Origin: Apoderus coryli
Lineage: Eukaryota; Arthropoda; Insecta; Coleoptera; Attelabidae
NCBI GenBank assembly: GCA_911728435.2
Contig: OU452211.1
Location: 14,180,428 to 14,244,427 of the forward strand
DNA: 64,000 nt
Direction of reading: 5' to 3'
Of the stretch, positions 33,343 through 44,300 are shown one piece after another (position 1 is the stretch's first letter; every line of letters begins with the position of its first letter). The notes beneath the pieces were generated by a model. The model ran no database searches, was not told where the DNA came from, and was given only the letters and a program-made list of their open reading frames with translations. Position numbers and translations under genes: made by a program.

Positions 33343-35466
33343 TTAATCAACACTCCCGGGTTTAATTATTAATGGTATTACTCTACCATTTGGGAAGACT
33401 AAACGTCCCCTGTTTGCCGTTGGTTCTTCTTCTTCGTTAGACATGGAATTGTCGAGGTTCGTCAATGCTAAATCTGTCGGGGGGTTGAAATTATTCTTTT
33501 TGCCAAATAGTCTATGGAAAAATATTATTAGTAATCCAATCAAAAATAAAGACAATAGTATGATTACAATGGTTACCAATATTATCTCGTTTTCCGTGTC
33601 ATAATTTGCTTGTGCTGAGGAGCTTTGTGCTAACAAGAGGAATGACCTATTTTTAAAGAATAGATAAAGAATCATCAATGAAAGAATTGTATTCCATATT
33701 ATCAAAAATGGAGAGCTATATGGTGTTGAAATATTTGTCTTAATCCAATGCGCTTGAATAGTTGACTCAAGTTCCGATTGCAACACTCGAAAAACATTAT
33801 GGGTCGATATATTTAAATATGGTACTTTCATCGACCAGTTTGTGTCGAGACATTCATCAATATTACGAAATGTTGGGTGTTGTGGAACCGAAAGTAAAGG
33901 TGTCACAAAAAAGGTTTTCATATTAGACCAAGTAGCTGGGATTACTTGAACCGTTTGTAGTGGTGGTAACGTGTTCGAATTACATGGAAAACGATATGGG
34001 ATTAACGTTTCATTATTTACAAGCACTGAACAATAACATGGTAATTGTATTTCGATTGCTCCCGGATAATTATATGCCGCAGAGGGCACGCCCATGGAAT
34101 ATCCATTATTGCACAATATTTTCGTAAGTGGCACAGGATGAGTGATGACATAAATTGTTGTTGATATTTCTGTTACAATTGTTGAAAATGAAGGTTGACA
34201 CCGAGATGGACAATATGTACTGATGTCATCAATTGTTCCGCCCGTGTACATTTTTTCCGTACACCGTGCCCCTTGAATAGTATTTGCCGTAAAACTTGGC
34301 AAATAACATAATTTATTTTCATAAGGTTTACACTGATGAAGATGAACTCCTGTTATTGGTCGAATTAAATGTGATAGTTTTGAATTTATGTCAGTGCTTG
34401 CTGCCACAGCTACATAATGGCTTTCTTGTAGGAAAACGCATGTTTCGTTTCTCCAAGCGAATGGTGTAGTAATTAATTCAAATAATTGCCATTTAACGTG
34501 TTTCTTAATAATAGGTATCTTGATGCGAATGTGTAACCTAGTGTGAGATAATGTACATTCTGTAATTGGGAGTGAATAATATTTTGAGAGATGCTCTAAA
34601 GAAATAGATAAGTCATAGCCATCGTTTAAGAGTTGTGCTTTTAGATTTGTCAAGCTGGTATTTAACACGTTTGGAAATACCACACTTATTGGTATATAAT
34701 TTGAGCGGCAAGAAGAATTTATTTCCATATCACGAGCAAGCAGCAGCATTTCAATTAATTTTAAAAAGTTTTTGTAACTTTGCTGCACTCCTATTAGGAT
34801 ATCTATTCTCTGTTTAAGTAAAATATCGTGTTCAAAATTTTCAAATTGTTTTATTTTACTTTCCAGCAACTGAAAATTTTCGGCAACGTCCTTGCTGAAC
34901 TTCCGAAAATGTTCAGAATTTTCCGTAAAAATTTTATAGTTAGCATTTAATTGATCGCTTATTTTGAGTATTTGCGTTTTAATATTATCATCACTAGATA
35001 AAAATGAATAAAGTTGTTCATGAGTTGCCACACCACAGCACCACGATAGTGCATCTCCTAAAAAATCTAAACTTCTTTTAAAAATTTTGTTGCTAGTTTC
35101 ATTCTTACCTTCATTTGCTACTAGAAAACTAGAATACACACCATTTATTACATTATCATATTCCTCTCGAATCGAATCCAAATGTCCTCCAAGAAGACAT
35201 AGTTCAGCACGGTACTGATCCTTACAATATGCATTTAGCAGCTGAGGTTTGTGTGTCTTTATTACAGGTATCTCTGTTTCAAACACTAATGGAATCGTTC
35301 CTTCATAACTTATAACTTCAGGTAGGGGCCTCCAATAGGCTCCCGGTATAATTCGTACCGGTAGTCCGTTTGCCCCCAAACTTGTTAGAATAAAAAGTCT
35401 GAAACAAAACCATATTATTTTTTGTTCCACACTAAGAATACGAGAAAAAGAAAAGCAATAAAACAA
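33343..35466 (-). CDS. env: Gypsy Env (fusion-type glycoprotein)
   Basis: Envelope-like protein, 707 codons without interruption. A hydrophobic N-terminal segment (about residues 18-34) fits a signal peptide. A dibasic site at about 130-131 is followed by a segment like the fusion peptide of errantivirus/baculovirus F-type proteins. Many Cys and N-glycosylation motifs follow; hydrophobic segments occur at about 610-630 and 640-670, the second a likely membrane anchor with a short tail. A splice acceptor (tttgtttcag) lies at 35399-35400, near the start of the signal peptide, so expression from a spliced RNA is likely, as known for errantiviruses. It is downstream of pol, in the expected place. 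Confidence 0.8.
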   Translation of the reverse strand: MFYCFSFSRILSVEQKIIWFCFRLFILTSLGANGLPVRIIPGAYWRPLPEVISYEGTIPLVFETEIPVIKTHKPQLLNAYCKDQYRAELCLLGGHLDSIREEYDNVINGVYSSFLVANEGKNETSNKIFKRSLDFLGDALSWCCGVATHEQLYSFLSSDDNIKTQILKISDQLNANYKIFTENSEHFRKFSKDVAENFQLLESKIKQFENFEHDILLKQRIDILIGVQQSYKNFLKLIEMLLLARDMEINSSCRSNYIPISVVFPNVLNTSLTNLKAQLLNDGYDLSISLEHLSKYYSLPITECTLSHTRLHIRIKIPIIKKHVKWQLFELITTPFAWRNETCVFLQESHYVAVAASTDINSKLSHLIRPITGVHLHQCKPYENKLCYLPSFTANTIQGARCTEKMYTGGTIDDISTYCPSRCQPSFSTIVTEISTTIYVITHPVPLTKILCNNGYSMGVPSAAYNYPGAIEIQLPCYCSVLVNNETLIPYRFPCNSNTLPPLQTVQVIPATWSNMKTFFVTPLLSVPQHPTFRNIDECLDTNWSMKVPYLNISTHNVFRVLQSELESTIQAHWIKTNISTPYSSPFLIIWNTILSLMILYLFFKNRSFLLLAQSSSAQANYDTENEIILVTIVIILLSLFLIGLLIIFFHRLFGKKNNFNPPTDLALTNLDNSMSNEEEEPTANRGRLVFPNGRVIPLIIKPGSVD

Positions 35467-35578
35467 AGATTGGTAAATAATTGTAATATGTATTATGAAA
35501 ATTTTCTACACTAATTTATTTTAAAAATTTTAAAAAGGAACTGTTTATTTTTATTGTGTAAATATAAATAGTCTTTTC

Positions 35579-36217
35579 TTAGCCGCGGACCACTCTATGT
35601 CCCGCACCATCTACACGTATTGTCAAGGGGGGTACCCTAGGCTGGCCACGCCTTGTCGGAGCCACTCTTTGGACGGGACGTCTCCCTATTCTTCCAGAGC
35701 TGGAACTCGGACGTGGCACGCCATTCGCTACTGAAAGAATCGCCCTGACCGGAATGTTTACCGGTCTGCTCTCCGCCTGACCTGTTCTCTCTCCTGCCTG
35801 TGTCGGGGGTGGCTCAGGGACTACCCGTGAAGGACCCGCATTTTCCGGGCCGTCCTGTCGGACGACCTCCACCTCTCCTAATGCTAGATATGTCTGGGCA
35901 GCCGCCCACGCATTCCATAATGCCTCCACATAGTTTGAGTCCCTCAGCCACAATAACCTTTCTTTTGCCTCCCCGTTATTTAACACGTGGGGAACCAACA
36001 CCTTTATTGTGTAGTGGATCCTCTCTGCATACTTGAAATCCACCTCCCCATATAGTCCCCACGCTTGCTGGAGTCCCGGCCTATCCCGGATTCCCTCCTG
36101 CACACGGGGTATGATCTGCTCCTCAAAATATGCCATGTACTCATCAAATCTTTCCACCGTTTCTTTTAATATCCCCCATTGATCACTTTCAGATCTATTA
36201 AAAATAAATAAAAACAA
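35579..36217 (-). CDS. Extra Gypsy frame between pol and env
   Basis: 212 codons that I do not recognise. The nominal start is a TTG; the first Met is at residue 29, while a good acceptor (tttttaatag) lies at 36195-36196, so the protein probably begins by splicing. The N-terminal 115 residues are rich in helix formers and Trp (WGILKETVERFDEYM; LQQAWGLYGEVDF). The C-terminal part is Pro/Ser/Arg-rich and basic (RIGRRPVQRVAPTRRGQP), as in nucleic-acid-binding tails. Its GC content is clearly above that of pol and env, which is odd for one element and suggests acquisition or strong constraint. It might be an accessory protein. Confidence 0.55.
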   Translation of the reverse strand: MFLFIFNRSESDQWGILKETVERFDEYMAYFEEQIIPRVQEGIRDRPGLQQAWGLYGEVDFKYAERIHYTIKVLVPHVLNNGEAKERLLWLRDSNYVEALWNAWAAAQTYLALGEVEVVRQDGPENAGPSRVVPEPPPTQAGERTGQAESRPVNIPVRAILSVANGVPRPSSSSGRIGRRPVQRVAPTRRGQPRVPPLTIRVDGAGHRVVRG

Positions 36218-36320
36218 CGATTATTACTTCGATCCCATTGGATTCTCGACTTCCCTCAGCTTTTTTTTTTTTTTTTTTTTGTTAATAGGCCCCCGAAAAT
36301 AAAATGTTAGTTACAATAAG

Positions 36321-38979
36321 CTAAGACGGTGTCCAAGCATCATAAAATGGTAAGATTTTACTGACATGGACCACATCCTTTTTACATCTTTCTGTATTTC
36401 CCATCTGGACCAAATAATTTACATCATTAATTTTATCAAGAATAATATATGGTCCGAACCAACGAAGAAGTAATTTTTCTGACTTACCTTTTTCTTTGAT
36501 AGGCTTAAATACCCTAACCTTATCTCCAACTGCAAATTCGACATGTCGATGTTTTCTATTATATCTAATTTGATTTTTGGCCTGCCCTGTATTTAAATTT
36601 TCTACAGCCAAAGCTCGAACACCTAAAGCGTGTTCTCGTAATTTTACAATGTCCACCTGTGTGATGGTTTCTAAGAGAGTCGACTGTGTAGGTAGCACAG
36701 GTTCTCTACCGTATACTAATTCAAAGGGACTAAATTTTGTACTATCCTGTATACTTGTATTATAGGCAAATGTTATATGTGGCAAATAATCGCTCCAATC
36801 TGTTTGATCTGCATTCGTATACATGCTTAACATGTCTGCTATAGTTTTATTTAATCTCTCTGTTAAGCCATTACATTGTGGATGATAGCTTGTTGTAAAA
36901 AGACCTGTAATTCCCATAATTAACAACAGTTCACTTACTAGTTTTCCCCGAAAAACGGTTCCCCTATCACTTAAAAGAAATTTTGGAGTTCCGTGTCGAC
37001 AGATTATATTTAAAAATATAAACTGCCCTACTCCTTTTGCTGAACCGTTTGACAATGCAGTTGTTTCTGCCCATCTTGTCGCATAGTCCGTTGCTACAAT
37101 TATCATCGTTTTATTAGTGGATGATTTATGAAATGGTCCCAATAAGTCGATACCGATTTTTTGAAATGGCACTGAGATTTTTATTGATTGTAACAGTCCT
37201 GTAGGTAGTTGCTTAGTTCCTTTTCTTCGTTGGCATTCTTGACATGAACGTATGTAACGCTTCACATCCTTAATCATACGCTCCCAATAATACCTTGTTT
37301 TAATTTTATTAACCGTTTTGGTAAAACCTAAATGAGCTGCCAATGGTTCATTATGGTTGGAATATAAAATTTCCTGAATTAGATGTTTTGGTATTACTAA
37401 TAAATATGGTTGGCCTACCAACGATGTATTACTTTTGTAAAGTATACCATTACGCAAGTAGAACTGTGCAGCGCGTTTACGTACAGATAGCTCAGCTGAC
37501 TCAGGATCTTTCAGGGCATCATGGATTTTCTTCAAAGATTTATCTTTACACTGTTCTGACAGAAAATCTTCATTTTCCAATAAACATGTAGGAATTTCAT
37601 AAAAATCTGGATGGTCCAGATTGGTTGACGATGGGATTGGATTCCTTGATAAAAAATCTGCATCGGAATGTGTTAAGCCATTTTTGTGAACAATTGAGTA
37701 ATCATATTCGGATAGCCGAATACTCCACCTAGCCAATTTCCCTGTTGGGTCTTTTATGGATTTTAGCCAACATAATGCATGATGATCAGTGACAATTCTT
37801 ATGTGCCTGCCGTATATATAATGCCGTAAGTATCCTAAAGCCCAGATCGCGCCTAAAGCTTCCAATTCAGTAACCGATAAGTTTTGTTCAGATTTTGTAG
37901 TGCTCCGAGAAATGTATGCGACTGGGTGCAATTTGTCTGTATCGCTTCTTTGTAAAAGAACCGCACCTAAACCTAATTTGCTTGCATCTGTATGCAATTC
38001 ACAGTCTTTTTGAGGATTAAAATGTGCTAACAGGGGTGGATGCAATAGTTTTTCTTTAAGTGTGTCAAATGAATTTCTTTCCACATCGGACCACTCAAAT
38101 TTGACATCTTTCTTTAAGAGATTATATAATGGTCTTGCTATTTTTGAAAAATCTTGTATATGCTTACGATAAAAGTTACAAAGTCCTAAAAATCCTTGTA
38201 ATTGTTTGATTTTTGTGGGTGTTGGGAAATTCGAAATGGATTCTAGTTTTGATTTATCAGGTAGTATACCCTTCTGAGATACTTGGTACCCTAAAATTTT
38301 AATTTCGTTCATAGCAAAATAACATTTGCTTGGTTTTAGTGTGAGCCCCGCCGACTTCAATTTATCAAAAACTTTTTTTAAACGAGTCAAATGTTCTTCA
38401 AAAGTAGAAGAAAAAATTATTAAATCATCTATATAAACAAGAATTTCTCGCCACTTCATGTCACCAAATAACTTATCTATCATATATTGAAATCGTGCCG
38501 GGGCATTACATAGACCAAACGGTAATACGTTCCATTCAAATAACCCGTCAGGGGTGATAAACGCGGTTTTTTCTTTCGAGGTTTCCTCTATTCCTATTTG
38601 ATGATATCCAGAAAATAGATCTAATACTGTATAATATCTTGTATTATTTAGAGAACTAATAACATCATCTATTAATGGTAACGGATATACATCTTTTTTT
38701 GTGATATTGTTTAATTTTCGATAATCAACACAAAAGCGTAAACTACCATCTTTCTTTTTTACCAATACTACTGGACTTGACCACGGAGATTCGCTTTGTC
38801 TTATTATGTTATTTTTTAACATAGAGTCTACTTGATCTAAAATTATTTCTCTTTCCTTTTGGGATACCCTATACGGACGGCTTTTTATAGGTCTATTGTC
38901 TCCTGTATCAATGGTATGCTCTGTTAAATCTGTAAAACCCATTTGAGTGATATCAAAAGCAAAAATGCTTGAATAATCA
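36321..38979 (-). CDS. pol: Gypsy Pol: RT, RNase H, integrase
   Basis: About 886 codons, open throughout; the true N-terminus is the protease on plus at 16574-17412. RT: DYRKLNNITKKDVYPLP, LDLFSGYHQI (catalytic Asp about residue 126), GLCNAPARFQ and YIDD at about 188-191. RNase H: HTDASKLGLGAVL, TELEALGAIWAL and TDHHALCWL. Integrase: HHCC zinc region (HLGFTKTVNKIKTRYYW; CQECQRRKG), then IGIDLLGPF, LSDRGTVF and NGLTERLNKT giving D, D, E. This is a complete Ty3/Gypsy-type set. It is cut at 38982 by the transposon; codons between 38983 and 38996 are transposon sequence. Confidence 0.92.
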
Positions 38980-38982
38980 ATA

Positions 38983-39098
38983 ACACAGGCCAACACACAT
39001 TTTGGTGCCTGCGATTTTTTAACTGTTCCTGAGTAATTTTTGGATGCAGAATGTAAAAAGGTTCTCAGATTTTGTCTATCAGATCTAGTTTTTGAGAT
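38983..39098 (+). repeat. Terminal inverted repeat, left
   Basis: Partner of 41271-41396 in inverse orientation. The outer 13 bases and the inner block of about 25 bases are nearly identical; the middle is diverged. Confidence 0.8.
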
Positions 39099-39235
39099 TT
39101 TTTAAAAAATTGTGTATATAATTTACGTTATAACTGTTATAATATATAATATTACTATTGACAGTTAAAAAAAACAAAGACACATGGATTTAAGTATTTA
39201 TTGCAAAAACTTAATTTACATAATTACATTAGTCA

Positions 39236-40936
39236 CTAATCACATAAAAATTTTCTTTTATACGATTTTCTAGAATGGAGTTTACTAGGGCAGTCTCGCT
39301 GAAGGCTCCAGCAGTAGTCCGCCATCATGTGGCTATCCCATCGTCCTTGATAACGATCTTCCATAGTTTTAATATCCTGGTGGAATCTTTCCCCCTGTTC
39401 TTCACTACAGTCACCTAAGTTTTCTGGAAAACGATCTAGGTGGCTGTGGAGGTAGTGAACTTTTATACTCATGTTACAGCCGAGAATATTAAAATTTGAA
39501 AGCATAGTTTCCACTAATTCTACGTAATTGTCTGCTTTATGATTGCCAAGAAAATTTTGTACTACTTGAACAAATGAACTCCAAGCGTTAGATTCAGTCT
39601 CGTTCATTGATGTGGTGAATTGTGGATCTTTAACAAGTTGCCTTATTTGAGGACCATCAAATATACCAGCTTTTAGTTTTTCCGTGCTAATGCCAGGAAA
39701 TTTACGTGACAAATACCCAAAACAATTTCCATCTCGATTTAAGGCCTTCACAAATTGCTTCATTAGGCCTAGCTTGATATGCAAGGGCGGAAGTAAGATT
39801 TTTTCTCTTGAAACCAAAGGTTCGTTGATCACGTTTTGTATTCCTTGAATCATGACATCTCTTGAAGGCCAATTTTTGTTAACCCAGTGCTCATTTTTAG
39901 CTCTGCTGTCCCAAAGGCACAAAAAACAAGGATATTTTGTATAACCACTCTGCTGTCCAAGGAGGAAGTTAATCATTTTTAAATCAACACAAATTGACCA
40001 CTGATGTTCTTCGTATTTAATTTTTCTCAAAACTAATGCTATTGTTTCATATTCTTCCTTCATGGTAGTAGAATGACCAATAGGAATTGAGCCATATTTG
40101 TTACCGTTATGTAAAAGAACACATTTTAAACTACGTTTTGAACTGTCAATAAAAAGGCGCCAATCATCTGGAGTGTATTCAGGCAAACCCATTTTTTCTA
40201 AGAGCCCTTTTATATTGTTACAGAATACCAAGTCATTTTCCTGAGTGAAAAAAGGCAGCAGATCCTTATCTCTTTTACGATAAAATGTAATATTAGTACC
40301 TCGACAAAGTAGATTTTTTTCTTTTAATCTGGATGCAAGTAATTCAGCGGATTCCTTTGAGAGATTCAGGTCTCTTATAAGATCGTTTAGTTCTTCTTGA
40401 TTGAAACACTGCGGAGTTGCTAAATCTGCTTCAAAATCGCTGTCGTTTTCTGATTGAATTCTTTTAACTTCGTCAGACGTTGATGTTTCTGTATCATCTT
40501 CTGTCAGTTTGGGTAGACTGCTGAATGATGGAACGGGTATTTCTTCCGAATGCACTACAGGCCTTCTTGCAGAATCTAGATCAGGATATGTCCATTTGTG
40601 TCTATTGTTTCTATTTATGCCTTTAATATTAACGAGACAAAAATAGCAGTCGTCATGATGGTTCCGCGGTTCTCTCCAAACCATTGGTACACCAAACTTT
40701 ACGCACTTCCTCTTTCCAGTTGTCCACTGTCGCAAATGTTCAACACATGTTTTACATATGAAATGTGGGGCCCAAGATTTATCTTGATCTCCTAAATGAA
40801 CGCCAAAATAGGCAAGATAAGCTCTTTTCACAAAGTCAGAAATCCTTTTTCTGCTCTCTTTCAAAGTGTATTCACCACACACATAACAAAAAACATCGGG
40901 ATGATTTACACAGGTACGTCTGCTTGTGGATGCCAT
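39236..40936 (-). CDS. Putative DDE-type transposase (566 aa)
   Basis: One intact frame starting ATG at 40936; an AATAAA signal on minus lies near 39200, after the stop. The N-terminal 105 residues have Cys/His pairs suited to zinc binding (CVNHPDVFCYVC; HFICKTC; CYFCLVN), probably for DNA binding. The central part looks like an RNase H fold: candidate acids D264 in RLFIDSS, D318 in ICVDLK and E512/E513 in CSEEQGERFHQD, with CFLC at 337-340 between. I know this only as a multi-copy uncharacterised arthropod family. Its place between inverted repeats supports a transposase; catalytic residues are inferred. Confidence 0.65.
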   Translation of the reverse strand: MASTSRRTCVNHPDVFCYVCGEYTLKESRKRISDFVKRAYLAYFGVHLGDQDKSWAPHFICKTCVEHLRQWTTGKRKCVKFGVPMVWREPRNHHDDCYFCLVNIKGINRNNRHKWTYPDLDSARRPVVHSEEIPVPSFSSLPKLTEDDTETSTSDEVKRIQSENDSDFEADLATPQCFNQEELNDLIRDLNLSKESAELLASRLKEKNLLCRGTNITFYRKRDKDLLPFFTQENDLVFCNNIKGLLEKMGLPEYTPDDWRLFIDSSKRSLKCVLLHNGNKYGSIPIGHSTTMKEEYETIALVLRKIKYEEHQWSICVDLKMINFLLGQQSGYTKYPCFLCLWDSRAKNEHWVNKNWPSRDVMIQGIQNVINEPLVSREKILLPPLHIKLGLMKQFVKALNRDGNCFGYLSRKFPGISTEKLKAGIFDGPQIRQLVKDPQFTTSMNETESNAWSSFVQVVQNFLGNHKADNYVELVETMLSNFNILGCNMSIKVHYLHSHLDRFPENLGDCSEEQGERFHQDIKTMEDRYQGRWDSHMMADYCWSLQRDCPSKLHSRKSYKRKFLCD

Positions 40937-41270
40937 TGTTTCAGTTTAGTGTCTTGATACTACAAAACGACCAAAATTTACACAAAATGATAGCACAACT
41001 TTACTTGGGAAAACTCAGTAATATACTAAATCAAGTACAGCCAAGCAGGTATAGAAGGATCGGGTCATAGGCAATTACAGGTATAAAAGTAATTAAGAGC
41101 ATTGTATTGAGTAGTTCCTAGTATAGGAACATTGGGTCAGGGACAATTCCAGGTATCCATTTGGCTAATTAGATTCTGGGAAATTCCTATTTTGACGATT
41201 AAGTACATATTTATCTCTTTATTTGTTGTCCTTTATCAGAAAAAAATATATCATTTAACCTGTAACGTGT

Positions 41271-41396
41271 ATCTCAAAAACTAGAGCTGATAGAAAAAAT
41301 CTGGTGGCATTTTTGGAATCAGCACATTAAAAACATCTAAAATCAGATGTTAGATTTCTGGCACCAAATTTTTTTTTTCATTTTGTTGGCCTGTGT
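41271..41396 (-). repeat. Terminal inverted repeat, right
   Basis: Reverse complement begins ACACAGGCCAACA as at the left end. It is followed by TA and then sequence unrelated to Gypsy. Confidence 0.8.
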
Positions 41397-44300
41397 TATT
41401 TATTGCAAATAACCCCAATTAACAACAACAATTATTATTATTGTAAACAAAGCAGAAATTTTAATATTTAATGATATTTTAAAGAAATAGGTAATGAAAA
41501 TATATATATATTTTAGTGAATGCATTGGATGATCAAATCCATACTCCAGGCCAGCTATTATCCAGGCACTATGTGATGATGTAAACAGTGGTCAACCGTA
41601 AGAAGGTACGCTCAATCAATTCTACAACCATGTTTCACCCTGAATGAAATGTTCGTGTTATTAAATGATTATTTCTTCCATTTCTTTTAGGTGCCAACCT
41701 GTTGGATCAATGACCATCCCCAAAGTTGTAACGCTCAGAGCTTGTTTGGTACTGTTGTTGTGGTATTGCGTGTCATCGCATTTATCTGGATGCTTTTTAA
41801 ATAAAATTAAGTAGTACAATAGTAGCGAACTTATTCGTTCATGATTACTTTAAGGTATGTTACGATTTTATAAATAAATATTCATCATATTCATTGAAGA
41901 TCTCTCATTCCGCCAGTTTAAACCGTTATATTTTATGGATGCCTTTAGCCCGTAACAATCGCCATCATATTTTAGGTGAGAGTAGTGGTATGTCAATCTA
42001 TTGTTCAGTAAAAAAAATGTGATGCCGCAAGCTGCATCTAGTGTTGGTGAATTAAGTCTTCTACTTCTTATCCGGCCATCGCGTCGTGAATTATTTCTCA
42101 GTATTTACTTATATCGTTAATTGTCTCTTAGGAACAATCCAGCTGCTACAGTTCTTCGAGTTCTTCCATGGATCAATCGTGAATTGAACGCATGCATTTC
42201 AATGATTTATTTGATTTGTGCTTATATACTTAGTTAATTTGATGGGAAAAAGCCAAATAAAATTTTCATTTTAGTATTTATTTAGAAAACTTGTGCTTGG
42301 AATTCAATGCCAGTCGTGGTATTAGCCAGTGGAGTAGTTGTTTTGCCTTGTTCTCTAAATTTATACATAATATTTTCGATAGCGGGAACATATCGGTAAG
42401 GATTGCAGCACTGTCCCAAGTCATCAGTTGTGAAAATTTCATGCCTGAAAGGGGTTTTCTAATTAATTTTAAAAATCATTATTTTAAAGTAGTGTAGAGT
42501 TAAGGATAATTATAATAAAATTCTCAAATTTATTTTGATCTTGTATTTCTTTTTAACCTTTTTTTTACAGTTGTTTCTTTTTCTGTGGATGTAATAGGTA
42601 TTCTTTATAAAATGAAAATTTTCTTTGAAATATTTTGTTATTCCTTTTAGTGCACAAAGTTTCGGCATATTCGTTTTTTTCAGGGACATTTTTTCTTACC
42701 AACAGCGCATTTTTACTTGGTCTAATAGTTTGGTGTACACCACTTAAAAAATACCAACTAAAAGTGGTGTACTTACATTAAACTATTAGTCTAAGTAAGA
42801 ATGCAATGTTGCCAAGAAAAAATGTACCTGAAGGACGGGAACTAGTCGAAACGTTGTGCATGAAAAGAAATAAAAACATATTTCAAAGAAAAATTTCCAT
42901 TTCATAACGAAATTTTAAAGCACTTTATAAAATGAAAATTTTTCTTAGAAATATTTTTTTTATTTCCAATGCATCCCAAGAAAAAACTCAAATTTATCGT
43001 TGTGGTTGTGTTTTTACGAAACAAAGTTTATTAGCGATTTTTTAAGTTCCACGCACACATTATGACGATTAAAATATTTACCATTCGTGATCCAGTCAAA
43101 AAAGGATAATAATAATTTTTAAAAAGTGCGGTAGTCTGATGCATTTCCAGGGTACTGGGAGATTGAATTCTCAAGAGGACACTCTTGGACCAATTAAAAT
43201 AATCGGTTTTACATCGAACTTGTTGCAGTTCTTACTCGCTCTAAATGATACGAATAAAAAAATAATCAAACATACACTAATTAAGAAACAAAATTGTAAA
43301 CATCTGATGCGAAACAAAGACATGAAACAATATCAGAAATGGTTTTGGAAATTTTGTATAATTTTAATAATTGTGTTGAAAAAAAAAACCTTATATAAGT
43401 TGTGTTTCTTTCTGGCAACATTTCTTATAAAATTTATATCAAAAATACACAAATTAATAATTATAAATTTTGATAGCGCTGTCTTTGTCGTCGAAAAGCT
43501 GCAAAATTGGCAAAAGTTCGGGTAAGCGATCTGCGAATCCGCTGCCAGGATGGATCGCACCACAATACAAATGGAAAATTTATTTTTTTCTCACGGGAAC
43601 TAGACACTTTTCAACTGTGATTTAATGCGGTTTCACTATTTAATCAATTAATTTAATTATATCTACACAGTTCATTTAAGTGTGTGACGCAGAGGGAGAT
43701 ATCAACTATTCTTCTTGAGCTATTCACAACATTTGATCACATCCATCCATCTGACGGCTTTCATGGCACTGTCACTTTAGATTATTAAGGTTATTATCAC
43801 TTTTTCCCTAAAATTACTTTAAATACACAATGATAACTTCTAAATTTACTACAACTATATCGAATAACCTTTTTATAACACTACAATATACAACATGTTG
43901 ATAGAAATTGATCTTAAACATGAAAATGAAAACTTTTAGACCATGAATGTAAACAAATAAAATAATAATAACCTATTTGACACAAGCGTTAGAAAAAACA
44001 TACCAAATTATGACGTGAAACTAGAAGTGTCAACGAAACTAAAATAAGTGACACCAACGTTAGAAATATTAGCAAATTATGACGTGAAACTAGAGGCGCA
44101 ACTATATTGGAATTTGTCGATTTTTCTTTGAAATCCATTTTCATGACTATATTTTTAGAAAAACATATGGGAGAAGCAATTTCGTATATTTTTAGTCGCA
44201 ATCGTGTCAAAGAATGACGTACAAATTCATAAATTCTATTAATCTTTAATTAAAAATATGACTCACTTCACACATACTACGTTCTTTTTATAAATATCAC

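Larger units (their letters stand above)
31527..38982 (-). mobile_element. Ty3/Gypsy retrotransposon, right part
   Basis: Minus-strand remainder of the Gypsy element: RT, RNase H and integrase, an extra frame, env, an untranslated stretch and 3' LTR. It ends at the TA (38981-38982) next to the DNA transposon. Confidence 0.92.
38983..41396 (-). mobile_element. DNA transposon with TA target duplication, unfamiliar family
   Basis: Ends are inverted repeats: 38983-39098 and 41271-41396 share ACACAGGCCAACA at the tip, TTTGGTGCC inside and TCTATCAG-TCTAGTTTTTGAGAT at the inner edge, with diverged sequence between. TA flanks each tip (38981-38982; 41397-41398). A single 566-codon gene lies between. 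The left side is Gypsy pol; the right side is unrelated DNA, because of the inversion. I could not place it in a named superfamily. Confidence 0.8.

Noticed and set aside
39236..40936. Host regulatory protein with zinc fingers
   Set aside because: The inverted repeats and TA duplication around it fit a transposon gene better.
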